Source: Lysinibacillus irui
Lineage (GTDB): Bacteria > Bacillota > Bacilli > Bacillales_A > Planococcaceae
Direction: 5' to 3'
DNA length: 64,000 nt
Assembly (NCBI RefSeq): GCF_028877475.1
Contig: NZ_CP113527.1
Location: forward strand, 3,837,501-3,901,500
A model generated the notes under the pieces. The model was not told the DNA's origin. It saw only the letters and a program-made list of their open reading frames with translations, and ran no database searches. Below are positions 1 through 8,590 of the stretch, in pieces; the first letter of the stretch is position 1; each line of letters begins with the position of its first letter. The translations under genes and the position numbers were made by a program.

Positions 1-42
1 AAATACGTTAGCAACCATTCTAAACTCAAGGAGGTGAGAAAA

Positions 43-246
43 ATGGCTAACAATAACCGCAGTTCAAATAAACTTCTAGTACCTGGTGTACATGAAGCTG
101 TCAATCAAATGAAATACGAAATTGCACAAGAGTTTGGCGTTCAGCTAGGGCCAGAAGCATCTTCTCGCGCAAATGGTTCCGTAGGAGGAGAAATTACAAA
201 ACGCCTTGTAGAAATCGCTGAGAAACGTTCAAAAGGTTTACTATAA
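43..246 (+). CDS. Alpha/beta-type small acid-soluble spore protein (SASP)
   Basis: A 67-residue DNA-binding spore protein. Family members coat spore DNA, push it to an A-like form and protect it from UV and chemicals, and are degraded by the GPR protease at germination. The sequence carries the family hallmarks: a [20 protein letters not shown] segment, which holds the region cut by GPR, and the conserved [12 protein letters not shown] segment near the C-terminus. The ATG at 43 is chosen over an upstream in-frame GTG at 34 because that GTG lies inside the ribosome binding site AAGGAGGTGAG. Expected to be SigG-controlled in the forespore; the promoter lies too close to the window edge to judge. 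Confidence 0.96.
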   Translation: MANNNRSSNKLLVPGVHEAVNQMKYEIAQEFGVQLGPEASSRANGSVGGEITKRLVEIAEKRSKGLL

Positions 247-264
247 TTAATTAAAAACTAATAA

Positions 265-308
265 GAAAAGAACGAATCCCATTTGAAGAAGTGGAATTCG
301 TTCTTTCG
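265..308. terminator. Bidirectional intrinsic terminator between the SASP gene and the MFS gene
   Basis: An inverted repeat with arms at about 267-281 and 291-306 (AAAGAACGAAT...ATTCGTTCTTT) lies between two convergent genes. A-rich sequence on one side and T-rich on the other suit termination from both directions. Confidence 0.75.
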
Positions 309-320
309 TGATTTTAAAAA

Positions 321-1517
321 TTATGCTGTTTGCATTTCCTTGCTGGAGCTTTTAAGCGTGAGCATAACGATAAAGGAAATACAATATAGTGCTGCTAAGT
401 AAATCATTACAACTGTCATATCATAGCTTTGTAAAATATAGCCGACAAAGATTGGTGAAAATCCACCAATAGCTCGACCAAAGTTAAATATCGTGTTTGT
501 TGCTGTACTGCGAATTTGTACTGGATAGAAGCTGCTAATTAATGCACCATACCCTGCAAACATTCCGTTAGAGAAGAATCCTACAACCGCACCACCAATT
601 AATATAGCTGCTGCACCAGTGGCAAAGGAATAAAGGAACACTGCACAAGCAGATGCTAATAAAAAGATACCAAACGATCGCTTCGCACCAAAGCGATCCA
701 TAAATCTACCAAATGTCAGCATCCCAATTATCATCCCGACGGCAGTACTAATTGTCCACAATGCTGAGCTTGAGACAGATAAACCTTGCGATTTCTGTAG
801 CATCGATGGTAACCAAATCATCAGACCATTATAGCCTGCGATTTGAACAGTAGCCATTAAAATTAGAGAAAGAGTCGTTAGTGTAATGCGTGGAGAAGCA
901 AATAACTGAGCTAGTTTTCCCTTCTCTTGCTTGTTATTATCTTTTTTCTGCGATGCTAACCATTCTGGTGATTCCTCCAGATTTTTACGAACAATAAAGG
1001 CGAAAATCACTGGTAATAACCCAACGAAGAATAATGCTCTCCATCCTAAAGTTGGTAAAATGATGGCACTTAATAATGCTGCTAATATAACCCCATATTG
1101 TGCTCCTACACTTACATACGAAGAAGCTCTACCTTGTTTATTTTTTGGCCAAGCTTCCGCTACAAGCGCCATACCAATACCATATTCCCCACCGGCACCT
1201 AGACCGGCGATAAATCTATAGACATAAACTTGTTCAATGCTTGTTGCTACTCCTGTTAAGGCTGTACCGATAGCAAATAGTATGACCGTATACGTAAACA
1301 CTTTAACACGACCATATTTATCTGCTAACACCCCGAAAATAATTCCACCAAGTAGCATCCCAATATTCGTGATGGATGAAATCAATCCACCTGTTGCAAG
1401 ATCAATATTAAATTCTGCAATAATCATTGTCATGGCAAAAGAAATAAACATAATGTCCATTCCTTCTAAAGTCAACCCAGCCACTGAAGCGACAACGGTT
1501 TTTTTCCGATAATCCAT
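321..1517 (-). CDS. MFS transporter behind a PyrR-type attenuator
   Basis: A 398-residue, 12-helix major facilitator superfamily permease. The MFS motif A signature is visible at residues 62-74 (GVLADKYGRVKVF), with a second R-F-I-A-G-L-G-A-G-G-E-Y-G motif near residue 112, typical of the metabolite:H+ symporter branch that includes sugar-acid and aromatic-acid carriers. The start is an ATG preceded by TTGGAGGTTAG. The substrate cannot be read from sequence. Its untranslated leader, however, holds a PyrR-type attenuator and a second PyrR-loop-like element, so a pyrimidine-related substrate (for example orotate, uracil or a nucleoside) is a reasonable inference. It is monocistronic, ending at a shared terminator. 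MFS membership is certain; the substrate is speculation. Confidence 0.9.
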   Translation of the reverse strand: MDYRKKTVVASVAGLTLEGMDIMFISFAMTMIIAEFNIDLATGGLISSITNIGMLLGGIIFGVLADKYGRVKVFTYTVILFAIGTALTGVATSIEQVYVYRFIAGLGAGGEYGIGMALVAEAWPKNKQGRASSYVSVGAQYGVILAALLSAIILPTLGWRALFFVGLLPVIFAFIVRKNLEESPEWLASQKKDNNKQEKGKLAQLFASPRITLTTLSLILMATVQIAGYNGLMIWLPSMLQKSQGLSVSSSALWTISTAVGMIIGMLTFGRFMDRFGAKRSFGIFLLASACAVFLYSFATGAAAILIGGAVVGFFSNGMFAGYGALISSFYPVQIRSTATNTIFNFGRAIGGFSPIFVGYILQSYDMTVVMIYLAALYCISFIVMLTLKSSSKEMQTA

Positions 1518-1587
1518 TCTTTCTAACCTCCAAGTTTTCTAGTTGTCTATCTCTTTTAGTGTTCGAGTGAATGGATTAAAGATGTCT

Positions 1588-1632
1588 TGTCCATTCTCTT
1601 TTGAAGCCTCACGGGACTTCCTTTAAAAGAGG
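1588..1632 (-). promoter_or_regulatory. Second PyrR binding-loop-like hairpin in the MFS leader
   Basis: Read on the minus strand, this segment forms a stem CTCTTTT/AAAAGAG with an inner GAAG/CTTC stem around the loop AGTCCCGTGAGGCT. This matches the published PyrR binding-loop consensus ARUCCNGNGAGGYU. It lies downstream of the first attenuator's terminator. A following GAATGGA/TCCATTC hairpin has no T-run, so I cannot say whether it acts by attenuation, on translation, or is a relic. Confidence 0.55.
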
Positions 1633-1646
1633 GATGTGAACAAAAA

Positions 1647-1747
1647 TAAAGCCCTTCTGTCACAGAGGACAAAAGGGCATGCCAAAGCAAAGATATTAGC
1701 TTAAAAATATCATGTAGCCCTTTTCAGCCTCTCTGGACCGTATTAAA
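1647..1747 (-). promoter_or_regulatory. PyrR-dependent transcription attenuator
   Basis: All three alternative structures of a pyr attenuator can be read on the minus strand. (1) A PyrR binding loop, GGTCCAGAGAGGCT, is closed by CCTTT/AAAGG at about 1747-1719. (2) The AAAAGGGC that ends this hairpin is complementary to GCCCTTTT at the start of the next one (antiterminator). (3) A terminator has stem GCCCTTTTGTC/GACAGAAGGGC at about 1651-1678, followed by a T-rich run. In B. subtilis, UMP-bound PyrR stabilises the first hairpin and so favours termination. The same logic here would shut the MFS gene off when pyrimidines are plentiful. Confidence 0.75.
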
Positions 1748-1780
1748 GGTAATTTATATCGTTCATTTATACCGTTCTAC

Positions 1781-1809
1781 ATTCTATAAGATTACGAATG
1801 AAAAAGCAA
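1781..1809 (-). promoter_or_regulatory. Probable SigA promoter of the MFS leader
   Basis: Minus strand -35 TTGCTT (1804-1809) and -10 TAGAAT (1781-1786) are separated by 17 bp, just upstream of the PyrR attenuator. This was found by eye; no transcript data. Confidence 0.5.
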
Positions 1810-1826
1810 TGGTTGAATAGTGGAAA

Positions 1827-3191
1827 TTAACTCGGTAACTCTATAAAGTTTTGAGCAAACTGATAAATTAAATGTGCAGGCACAGCCAAGTTAAGATTCT
1901 GGCCATCATCAAAGCCAGCTGTAATCAAACCGACTAACCTCCCATGCATATCCAATAAAGCACCACCAGAACTGCCATTTGAAATTGCAGCTGTAAATTG
2001 AATCATAGACATATTTCGTAGATCCCTAAAACCCGAAACAATTCCATCAGAAACTGAATTAAATAATCCTAAAGGACTGCCAATCGCAACAATTTTCTGC
2101 CCACGAACTAATTGACCATCTACTTTAACAGGTAAAGGTTTGCTTTTCCTCTCCACCTTTAAAATAGCCAAATCATGCATATCATGATATTTCACAAATT
2201 GGTGGGTAATATACTCATTGGTATCATTTTCATATATTACAGAATAATATTTTCCACCACCCACAACATGTAGGTTCGTTAAAATATAACCATCTTGATG
2301 GAGAACAACACCAGACCCAAAACATAAAACATTGTCATCCTCCCCGAATGTCTTAATCATCACAACAGATGTCGCAAAAGCAGCCAGCTGCTCATAACTA
2401 CATTCTTCTGTAATAGCTGTGTAATTAGGGGTTGGGACAGGCATTGGTTGTGGCGGGAGTATGCTTTTCATCGACCGTATCTTAGGGATTATTAATTCTT
2501 GTTTATAGCAATCACGACATTTATGTAAAGTGGATGATGCTGCAATAATGGGATGCAAATTGGCAATATCACCTTTCGGATTCATATAACAAATATCACA
2601 TCCTAATGTGGATAAAAAATATAAGAATAATAATTCGTGCTGAGTAATGTCCCCTATAAAAACAATTTTCTGTGATGTACAGTTATCCTGAGAAAAAATT
2701 TGAGGCAAATAAAAATCCATCCAGTATAAAAATTTTACTGCAAAGTTTTTCAGTAACGTATCATTAGCCTGTGGCTGTTGTTCCTTATAAAGATGAATGA
2801 TTTGTTTAAAGCTCAGCTTTTTTGTCCATTCAAGTTGATCATTCGTTAACGTACCGCATAATGGTGTTTTATAAAGTATGGGAATATTATCAACTGCGGC
2901 CTGCAATTTTTCCCAAAGCTCCGTCAATCCATCTATATCTTTTTTATTATTAATAACCTCAAGCCTATGTAGTCGTAAATAAAATACACTTTGATTTGCG
3001 AAATATTCATCCATTTTTAAAATATCTTCTTTATAAAGATCAACAGAATCAGGTATGCCGATATAACGTTGAAAAATAACTTCCTTCGTAAAGGCACTAC
3101 CGTTAGGATTGATCTGCATAAAGTCCTGAAAAGGGTTTGCCGACTTTTTATACTTAATTTTTAACGGTCTAGTTGTTACAATCATCTTCAT
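1827..3191 (-). CDS. YceG-like domain fused to a trypsin-like serine protease
   Basis: A 454-residue protein with no signal peptide, so probably cytosolic. Residues about 280-450 form a trypsin/HtrA-type protease domain with a complete triad: His308 in TNLHVV, Asp340 in HDLAIL, and Ser408 in SNGSSGGALL. No PDZ domain follows. Residues about 20-230 resemble the YceG 'biosynthetic module' family (tellurite/stress loci): the segment K-I-V-F-I-G (175-180), then H-E-L-L-F-L-Y-F-L-S-T-L-G-C-D-I-C-Y-M-N-P is the family's characteristic core. A CxxC pair (Cys225, Cys228) and a Pro-rich linker (246-254) join the two halves. The substrate and trigger are unknown. It stands alone, without tellurite-operon neighbours. 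The protease call is firm; the N-terminal family assignment is from memory of the motif and less certain. Confidence 0.8.
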   Translation of the reverse strand: MKMIVTTRPLKIKYKKSANPFQDFMQINPNGSAFTKEVIFQRYIGIPDSVDLYKEDILKMDEYFANQSVFYLRLHRLEVINNKKDIDGLTELWEKLQAAVDNIPILYKTPLCGTLTNDQLEWTKKLSFKQIIHLYKEQQPQANDTLLKNFAVKFLYWMDFYLPQIFSQDNCTSQKIVFIGDITQHELLFLYFLSTLGCDICYMNPKGDIANLHPIIAASSTLHKCRDCYKQELIIPKIRSMKSILPPQPMPVPTPNYTAITEECSYEQLAAFATSVVMIKTFGEDDNVLCFGSGVVLHQDGYILTNLHVVGGGKYYSVIYENDTNEYITHQFVKYHDMHDLAILKVERKSKPLPVKVDGQLVRGQKIVAIGSPLGLFNSVSDGIVSGFRDLRNMSMIQFTAAISNGSSGGALLDMHGRLVGLITAGFDDGQNLNLAVPAHLIYQFAQNFIELPS

Positions 3192-3240
3192 ACAACTCCT
3201 ATAAGCACGTCATTAACAATACTTATATACAATTCTCTGA

Positions 3241-3285
3241 CATTCTTTTAAATCCTCTAAAAAAATCCAAATCTTTAAAGAATGG
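3241..3285. repeat. AT-rich inverted repeat upstream of the YceG-protease gene
   Basis: Arms CATTCTTTTAAA (3241-3252) and TTTAAAGAATG (3275-3285) flank a central spacer about 50 bp upstream of the protease gene start. It could be an operator or a leader hairpin; nothing assigns it to a known regulator. Confidence 0.35.
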
Positions 3286-3384
3286 ACACTTCTAGTAATT
3301 TCAATAAAAAACTTATCAGATGTAATTGAACAGCCTTGCATAAAACTACATCTCTTGCAGCGGTAAACCCCTCTTTATGATTAC

Positions 3385-3419
3385 AAAAAAACCGTTGCTA
3401 ATAATAGCAACGATTTTTC
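3385..3419 (-). terminator. Intrinsic terminator of dus
   Basis: Perfect 8-bp stem CGTTGCTA/TAGCAACG (3393-3400 and 3405-3412) with a T-run on the minus-strand 3' side, placed about 30 bp after the dus stop codon. Confidence 0.8.
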
Positions 3420-3446
3420 AAACTCCTTAGACTTTACCGTTCATTA

Positions 3447-4415
3447 TTATTCAATATGGTTTGATTCAAAATGATCAAGCAATGCACGTACTTCATCAGT
3501 TGATTTCGTGTTCATCAATTGACTTCTTAATTCACTAGCTCCACGGAATCCTTTGACGTAAATTTTGAAGAAGCGATGAAGCCCCGTGATCGAACGTGGT
3601 AGTACTTCTGCATAGTGATCTTGAAGATCGAGCTGCAGTCTTAACAGGTCAAGGTATTCTTTACTGCTATGTTCTTTTGGTTTTTTTTCAAAGGCAAACG
3701 GATTTTTAAAAATACCTCGTCCAATCATAACACCATCAATACCATATTGTTCAGCAAGCTGAAGCCCAGTTTGACGATCAGGGATATCTCCATTGATGGT
3801 TAGTAGCGTATTTGGTGCAATACGGTCACGTAGCTTTTTGATTTCCGGAATGAGCTCCCAATGTGCATCTACTAGGCTCATTTCCTTTCTTGTACGTAAA
3901 TGAATCGAAAGGTTTGCAATATCTTGTTTTAAAATATGTGTGAGCCACTCCTCCCACTCATTCACATCTTTATAGCCAAGTCGTGTTTTCACACTAACAG
4001 GTAGTCCACCTGCCTTTGCTGCCTGAATTAATTCTGCCGCAACGTCTGGACGGAGAATTAGTCCACTACCTTTCCCTCTCGATGCTACATTCGGTACAGG
4101 GCAGCCCATATTAATATCGATACCTTTAAAACCTAGCTCAGCCATGCCCATACTCATTTGACGGAAATAGTCGGGATTATCCCCCCAAATATGTGCCACC
4201 ATAGGCTGTTCATCCTCGGTAAAAAGCAAACGGCCACGCACACTTTTCTGTCCTTCAGGATGACAATAGCTGTCGGAATTTGTAAACTCTGTGAAAAAGA
4301 CATCTGGTCGACCAGCTTTACTTACTACATGACGAAAAACAACGTCCGTCACATCTTCCATTGGTGCAAGTACAAAAAATGGCCGTGGTAAATCACGCCA
4401 AAAATTATCTATCAT
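3447..4415 (-). CDS. dus: tRNA-dihydrouridine synthase
   Basis: A flavin-dependent enzyme that reduces uridines in the tRNA D-loop. Signature elements: the N-terminal FMN-binding [10 protein letters not shown] segment (15-24), catalytic Cys105 in INMGCPVPN, the K-T-R-L-G-Y phosphate/uracil contact, and N-G-D-I followed by M-I-G-R-G-I in the C-terminal half of the TIM barrel. About 322 residues is normal for this COG0042 family; which uridine it modifies is not readable. The start is set at the ATG at 4415, giving [12 protein letters not shown], the usual family N-terminus. An in-frame GTG seven codons upstream lies beside AGAGGA and is less likely to be used. Appears monocistronic. Confidence 0.93.
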   Translation of the reverse strand: MIDNFWRDLPRPFFVLAPMEDVTDVVFRHVVSKAGRPDVFFTEFTNSDSYCHPEGQKSVRGRLLFTEDEQPMVAHIWGDNPDYFRQMSMGMAELGFKGIDINMGCPVPNVASRGKGSGLILRPDVAAELIQAAKAGGLPVSVKTRLGYKDVNEWEEWLTHILKQDIANLSIHLRTRKEMSLVDAHWELIPEIKKLRDRIAPNTLLTINGDIPDRQTGLQLAEQYGIDGVMIGRGIFKNPFAFEKKPKEHSSKEYLDLLRLQLDLQDHYAEVLPRSITGLHRFFKIYVKGFRGASELRSQLMNTKSTDEVRALLDHFESNHIE

Positions 4416-4551
4416 GTTAATTCCAAATCCTCTCACTATGCTCTAAACTTTTTTATTTTACATGTATACCATGAAACATAAGTACATGTTTATGATAAAA
4501 ATCAACAATGTTTATTGTAACGAAATTCTGCCCTAAATGGTATTTTAAAAA

Positions 4552-4598
4552 ACAAAAAAGCAGATGATATAGATTTTTTCTATATCTACTGCTTTTCA
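4552..4598 (-). terminator. Intrinsic terminator of rlmCD
   Basis: Stem AGCAG...ATATAG / CTATAT...CTGCT with T-rich ends (AAAAGCAG and CTGCTTTT) lies directly after the rlmCD stop codon. Confidence 0.75.
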
Positions 4599-4599
4599 A

Positions 4600-5979
4600 T
4601 TATACTAACTCCAACCATGCCACCGCTTCACAATGCGTCGAATGCGGGAACATATCTACTGGCTGAATTTCCTGTGTTTGATAGCCACCATCCTCCAAAA
4701 TACGAAGGTCGCGTGCTAATGTGGCTGGGTTACAGGATACATAAACTACCCGTTTTGGACGCTGTTCTAAAATTGTTTTTAGAAGTGCTTCATCGCAGCC
4801 TTTGCGTGGTGGATCCACAACAAGCACATCCGCTTCTTTGCCTTCTTTATACCATCTCGGAATAACTTCCTCTGCAGGGCCTGCCTCAAAATAAGTATTT
4901 GTAAAACCATTGAGTACTGCGTTGCGTTTGGCATCTTCAATTGCTTGTGGGACAATTTCAACTCCCATGACTGCTTTTGCTTTTTGTGCAAGGAATAAAG
5001 AAATCGTACCAATTCCACAATACGCATCAATGACGCGTTCATCACCCTGCAAGTCAGCATAATCCAGTGCTTGTTTGTAGAGGACCTCTGTTTGCTCTGG
5101 GTTGACTTGATAGAAGGAGCGAGCTGAAATTTCAAAGCGTACGTCGCCAATTGTATCTATAATGACATCCTTGCCCCAAAGGTTGATCGTGTCATCACCA
5201 AAAATCACATTGGTTTTCTCACTATTTACATTTTGCATAATTGATGTGACATTCGGAACAAGCTTTTGAATCACTGTAATGGCTGCCTCTTTTTGAGGGA
5301 ACTTTTTCTTTTTGGTCACGAGGACAACCATGACTTCACCTGTTGCTCGTGCCTTTCGAATGACAACATGACGTAGCATTCCTTCATGTGTATGTTCGTT
5401 GTAAGGGCGAATCCCTATCGCGTTTAATTCTTTTTTCAAGCCAGCTAGAATTGCGTCTGCTTCTCCTGTTTGAATTAAGCAACGTTCCATATCAACAATG
5501 CTATGTGTTTTTGTTTTATAAAACCCTGCAATCGCTTGACCTGACTCATTTTCAGAGAAAGGAATCTGCGCTTTATTACGATAATGCCAAGGCTCTTTCA
5601 TTCCTTTTACAGGAAGAACTGGTGCATCAATTTTACCAATGCGCTGCATCACATTACGCACCATATTTTCTTTCCATTTTAGCTGTCCCTCATAGGATAA
5701 ATGCTGTAATTGACAGCCGCCACATTGTTTGAAATAGGCACAAGGTGCTTCTACTCGGTCTGGTGATGGCTCGATAATTTCTACAACTTTTGCAAAGCCA
5801 TAATTTTTCAAAGTTTTCATCACATGGATTTCAGCTGTTTCATTTGGTAGTGCGCCTTGTATAAATAATGGATAGCCCTCAACCTTAGCGACACCATTAC
5901 CATCATGCGTTAAATCTTCTATATAAACAGTAAGTCGTTCATTTTTTTTCACGGGTGCTGACATTCGTACATCCTCCAT
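4600..5979 (-). CDS. rlmCD: 23S rRNA (uracil-5-)-methyltransferase RlmCD
   Basis: An S-adenosylmethionine-dependent enzyme. In B. subtilis the single homologue (YefA/RlmCD) makes both m5U747 and m5U1939 in 23S rRNA. Domains: an N-terminal TRAM RNA-binding domain (about 10-70); Fe-S cysteines in [10 protein letters not shown] (80, 86, 89) plus a later Cys in the M-E-R-C segment; an SAM motif D-A-Y-C-G-I-G-T; and D-P-P-R-K-G-C with the catalytic Cys in Y-V-S-C-N-P-A-T near the C-terminus. The start is uncertain: ATG at 5979 has AAGGAG at good spacing, and ATG at 5964 (MSAPVKK) has GGAGG, which overlaps the first start. A longer frame to 6042 has no support. Confidence 0.93.
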   Translation of the reverse strand: MEDVRMSAPVKKNERLTVYIEDLTHDGNGVAKVEGYPLFIQGALPNETAEIHVMKTLKNYGFAKVVEIIEPSPDRVEAPCAYFKQCGGCQLQHLSYEGQLKWKENMVRNVMQRIGKIDAPVLPVKGMKEPWHYRNKAQIPFSENESGQAIAGFYKTKTHSIVDMERCLIQTGEADAILAGLKKELNAIGIRPYNEHTHEGMLRHVVIRKARATGEVMVVLVTKKKKFPQKEAAITVIQKLVPNVTSIMQNVNSEKTNVIFGDDTINLWGKDVIIDTIGDVRFEISARSFYQVNPEQTEVLYKQALDYADLQGDERVIDAYCGIGTISLFLAQKAKAVMGVEIVPQAIEDAKRNAVLNGFTNTYFEAGPAEEVIPRWYKEGKEADVLVVDPPRKGCDEALLKTILEQRPKRVVYVSCNPATLARDLRILEDGGYQTQEIQPVDMFPHSTHCEAVAWLELV

Positions 5980-6060
5980 TTCAATCTCCTTATTGTAGCA
6001 TGTGTTGGCGAATGAAAAAAGAACAAGACTTGCCGTCATCATTTCTCTTGTAGCTCACTT

Positions 6061-6090
6061 GAAAAAAGAGCCGCTATTCGCGACTCTTTC
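6061..6090 (-). terminator. Intrinsic terminator of the cyd operon, overlapping the cydS stop
   Basis: Minus-strand stem AGAGTCGC/GCGGCTCT with loop GAATA, followed by six T. It overlaps the last codons of cydS, which closes the operon. Confidence 0.75.
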
Positions 6091-6196
6091 CTTGCTCTTT
6101 AGTAATATGATAATCCCTTGGTGCCCACCAAAAAGCACACAAGATACCAAGAATGACGACAATAAAAGGCGCATAAAAAATTAAAAAACTTTGCAT
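6074..6196 (-). CDS. cydS: Cytochrome bd oxidase small subunit CydS
   Basis: A 40-residue single-helix membrane protein. It begins M-Q-S-F-L-I-F-Y-A-P-F-I-V, has one transmembrane segment (about residues 4-25) and a short charged C-terminus after W-W-A-P. The F-L-I-F-Y-A-P-F start and the A-x-W/A-A-P-x-D ending are characteristic of CydS, the third subunit seen in the Geobacillus bd oxidase, where it sits beside CydA and steadies the haem region. It begins 14 bp after cydB and has its own GGAGGAAATC ribosome binding site, which overlaps the cydB stop. Easily missed because of its length. Confidence 0.85.
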   Translation of the reverse strand: MQSFLIFYAPFIVVILGILCAFWWAPRDYHITKEQGKSRE

Positions 6197-6209
6197 AATT
6201 GATTTCCTC

Positions 6210-7235
6210 CTATGCGTGATTGTCTTCTTTTCCTGTCACATAGTTTTTATTGAACAAGAATAATTTCATCAATAAATAAAGTGAAGGGAGAAGAAGACAC
6301 AGCCCTAAAATAAATGCGATGACTAAAGCAATCGCCATTTGTGTGCTTGTGAAGCTATCGTAAATTGTTAAATACGGATACAGTAAATATGGATATTGCG
6401 CAATACCATACGCAAAGAAAGCTACTGCAAATTGAGCTATAAGAAGACCAACTGCGAGACCGTATTTTTTACGCATCGCAATGAGTATGACTGTGATGAT
6501 AAATAAAACAGCTGAAATCGCAAACATCCACCATAAATTAACCATGTGGCTAAAACTTTCTGGATTGATGGATTTCATTTCATACATAATGCCAAGTGCA
6601 CTAATCATAAGCGGTGCTGCCCACACAAGTGCATATTTTCGCATCAGTTTTGTTGCTTCTTTGTCATTTGCTTTATGGGCATACCAAGTTAAAAATACAG
6701 CCGATATATACAATACAGCAGCAATACTTAGTACTACGATGCTCCATGCAAATGGACTTGTATATAAAGTCCAATAGTTTAGCACAGGTTGCCCTTCGAC
6801 TAGATCAACATAGCCTCCACCCGCAATGGCAAAGACCACAGACAAGGAAGCGGGAATTAATAAACCTGCCACACCATATGTCAGTGTATATCCTATATGT
6901 CCTCGTGTTCCATAGGATTCAAAGGCATAGTAGGAGCCTCGAATTGCCAATAGTACAAGTGAAATACTGACTGGTACAAGTAAAATCGTTCCGTAATAAA
7001 AAGCAGTTTGCGGGAAAAATCCTACGATTCCTACAAAGAAGAATACTAAAAAGACATTAGTTACTTCCCAGACTGGCGATAAATAACGTTTAATAATATT
7101 TGTTAAAATGTGATTTTTACCAATAAGGAGACTATAGGCGTTAAAGAAGCCAGCACCAAAATCAATTGATGCGACAATCACATAGCCAAATAGAAAAATC
7201 CATAATACTGAAATACCTAATATCTCTAACGTCAT
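6210..7235 (-). CDS. cydB: Cytochrome bd ubiquinol oxidase subunit II
   Basis: The 341-residue multi-helix partner of CydA in the cytochrome bd terminal oxidase. It starts with M-T-L-E-I-L-G-I-S-V-L-W-I-F-L-F-G-Y and the early D-F-G-A-G segment typical of CydB, followed by eight to nine transmembrane segments. Its ATG overlaps the cydA stop by four bases, so the two are translationally coupled and expected in 1:1 ratio. The complex oxidises quinol and reduces O2 to water with high affinity, without pumping protons. cydS follows immediately. No cydCD assembly ABC genes are present nearby, unlike B. subtilis cydABCD. Confidence 0.95.
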   Translation of the reverse strand: MTLEILGISVLWIFLFGYVIVASIDFGAGFFNAYSLLIGKNHILTNIIKRYLSPVWEVTNVFLVFFFVGIVGFFPQTAFYYGTILLVPVSISLVLLAIRGSYYAFESYGTRGHIGYTLTYGVAGLLIPASLSVVFAIAGGGYVDLVEGQPVLNYWTLYTSPFAWSIVVLSIAAVLYISAVFLTWYAHKANDKEATKLMRKYALVWAAPLMISALGIMYEMKSINPESFSHMVNLWWMFAISAVLFIITVILIAMRKKYGLAVGLLIAQFAVAFFAYGIAQYPYLLYPYLTIYDSFTSTQMAIALVIAFILGLCLLLPSLYLLMKLFLFNKNYVTGKEDNHA

Positions 7236-8578
7236 AGAATGTCACCGCCTTTTTCAGAGTGACGATCTTCAATCTCACGTTCGATTGGATTCTTTTTAAA
7301 CATTCGTACCAATACAACAATACTTCCTACAGCTAATACAGCATAAACACCTGCAAATAATAGCATCATTAAATCCACATGATCACTCGTAGTAGCTCCT
7401 TCTGGTGTACGCATCAAACCATAAAGTATCCATGGTTGTCGTCCCACTTCTGCAAGCCACCATCCCGCTTCAATGGCGATGATGGACAGTGGTCCTCCCG
7501 CTACAATAATCCATCTATACCATCGTGAATGAATAAACTGCCATCCCCGTGCCTTCCCTACAACATAAAGTAATGAAACTAGCACCATAAACATACCGAT
7601 GGAAACCATGATATCGAAGAGATAATGAATATAGAGTGGTGGTAGATCCTCTTCCGCAAATTGATCTAAGCCGATTACCTCTGCATTAGGATTAAAATGT
7701 GCAAGAATGCTTAAAGCATACGGAATTTTGATTGCATATTTTACTTCTTCTCCCTCTAATACACCAAATAGTACAAGAGAAGCTTTCCCTTCTGTTTCAA
7801 AATGCCATTCTGCTGCGGCTAGTTTTTCCGGTTGATATTCGGCTAAGTATTTTCCTGAAAAATCTCCAATGACAGCTGCTGCTATAGAGAAGATCAAGCC
7901 AATTTTCATTAATAAAAGTAATGATTTTTTATGGTATATATGCTTAGAACCTTTTAGCATTCTAAATCCTGCAATAGCTGCTAGCACAAATGCCGATGTC
8001 ATATACGCTGTGACAAGCACATGTGCCACCTTTGTCGGCATGGCCGGGTTAAACATTGCAAGAAAAGGTTGAATATTAACAAGCTCACCGTCTACAATAT
8101 CGAATCCTCTCGGCGCATTCATAAAAGCATTAACGATTGTAATGAATACAGCTGACATCGATGCTCCCACAGCAACAGGGATTAACAATAGCATATGCTT
8201 TTTCTGACTATCAAAGCGGTCCCATGTATATAAATATATGCCCAAGAAGATTGCCTCAAAGAAAAATGCAAACGTTTCCATAAATAGTGGTAATGCAATG
8301 GTTTGACCAGCTAACTGCATAAAGTTAGGCCACAATAAAGAAAGTTGTAAGCCAATGGCAGTCCCCGTTACCACACCAACTGCCACAGTAATAACAAAAC
8401 CACGCGCCCAACGTCTTGCCATTAAGATATAATGCTCATCATTCTTTTTATACCCAGTCCATTGTGCAATCATAATCATTAACGGGACACCCACACCAAT
8501 CGTTGCATAAATAATATGGAACGATAATGTTAACTCCGTTAAGGCTCGACTCCAAAAGACTGCTGATTCATTAATCAT
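7232..8578 (-). CDS. cydA: Cytochrome bd ubiquinol oxidase subunit I
   Basis: A 448-residue haem-bearing subunit with nine predicted membrane helices. The N-terminal helix carries His21 in L-S-F-H-I-I-Y-A, a haem ligand of the family. The segment P-T-K-V-A-H-V-L-V-T-A-Y holds the second conserved His. G-R-Q-P-W near residue 380 is the CydA signature next to the haem b558 site. Length fits the short Q-loop form found in Gram-positives. ATG start after GGGGGGCAATGAG, 12 bp downstream of a 40-codon membrane ORF. The operon reads small ORF-cydA-cydB-cydS. Confidence 0.96.
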   Translation of the reverse strand: MINESAVFWSRALTELTLSFHIIYATIGVGVPLMIMIAQWTGYKKNDEHYILMARRWARGFVITVAVGVVTGTAIGLQLSLLWPNFMQLAGQTIALPLFMETFAFFFEAIFLGIYLYTWDRFDSQKKHMLLLIPVAVGASMSAVFITIVNAFMNAPRGFDIVDGELVNIQPFLAMFNPAMPTKVAHVLVTAYMTSAFVLAAIAGFRMLKGSKHIYHKKSLLLLMKIGLIFSIAAAVIGDFSGKYLAEYQPEKLAAAEWHFETEGKASLVLFGVLEGEEVKYAIKIPYALSILAHFNPNAEVIGLDQFAEEDLPPLYIHYLFDIMVSIGMFMVLVSLLYVVGKARGWQFIHSRWYRWIIVAGGPLSIIAIEAGWWLAEVGRQPWILYGLMRTPEGATTSDHVDLMMLLFAGVYAVLAVGSIVVLVRMFKKNPIEREIEDRHSEKGGDIL

Positions 8579-8590
8579 CTCATTGCCCCC

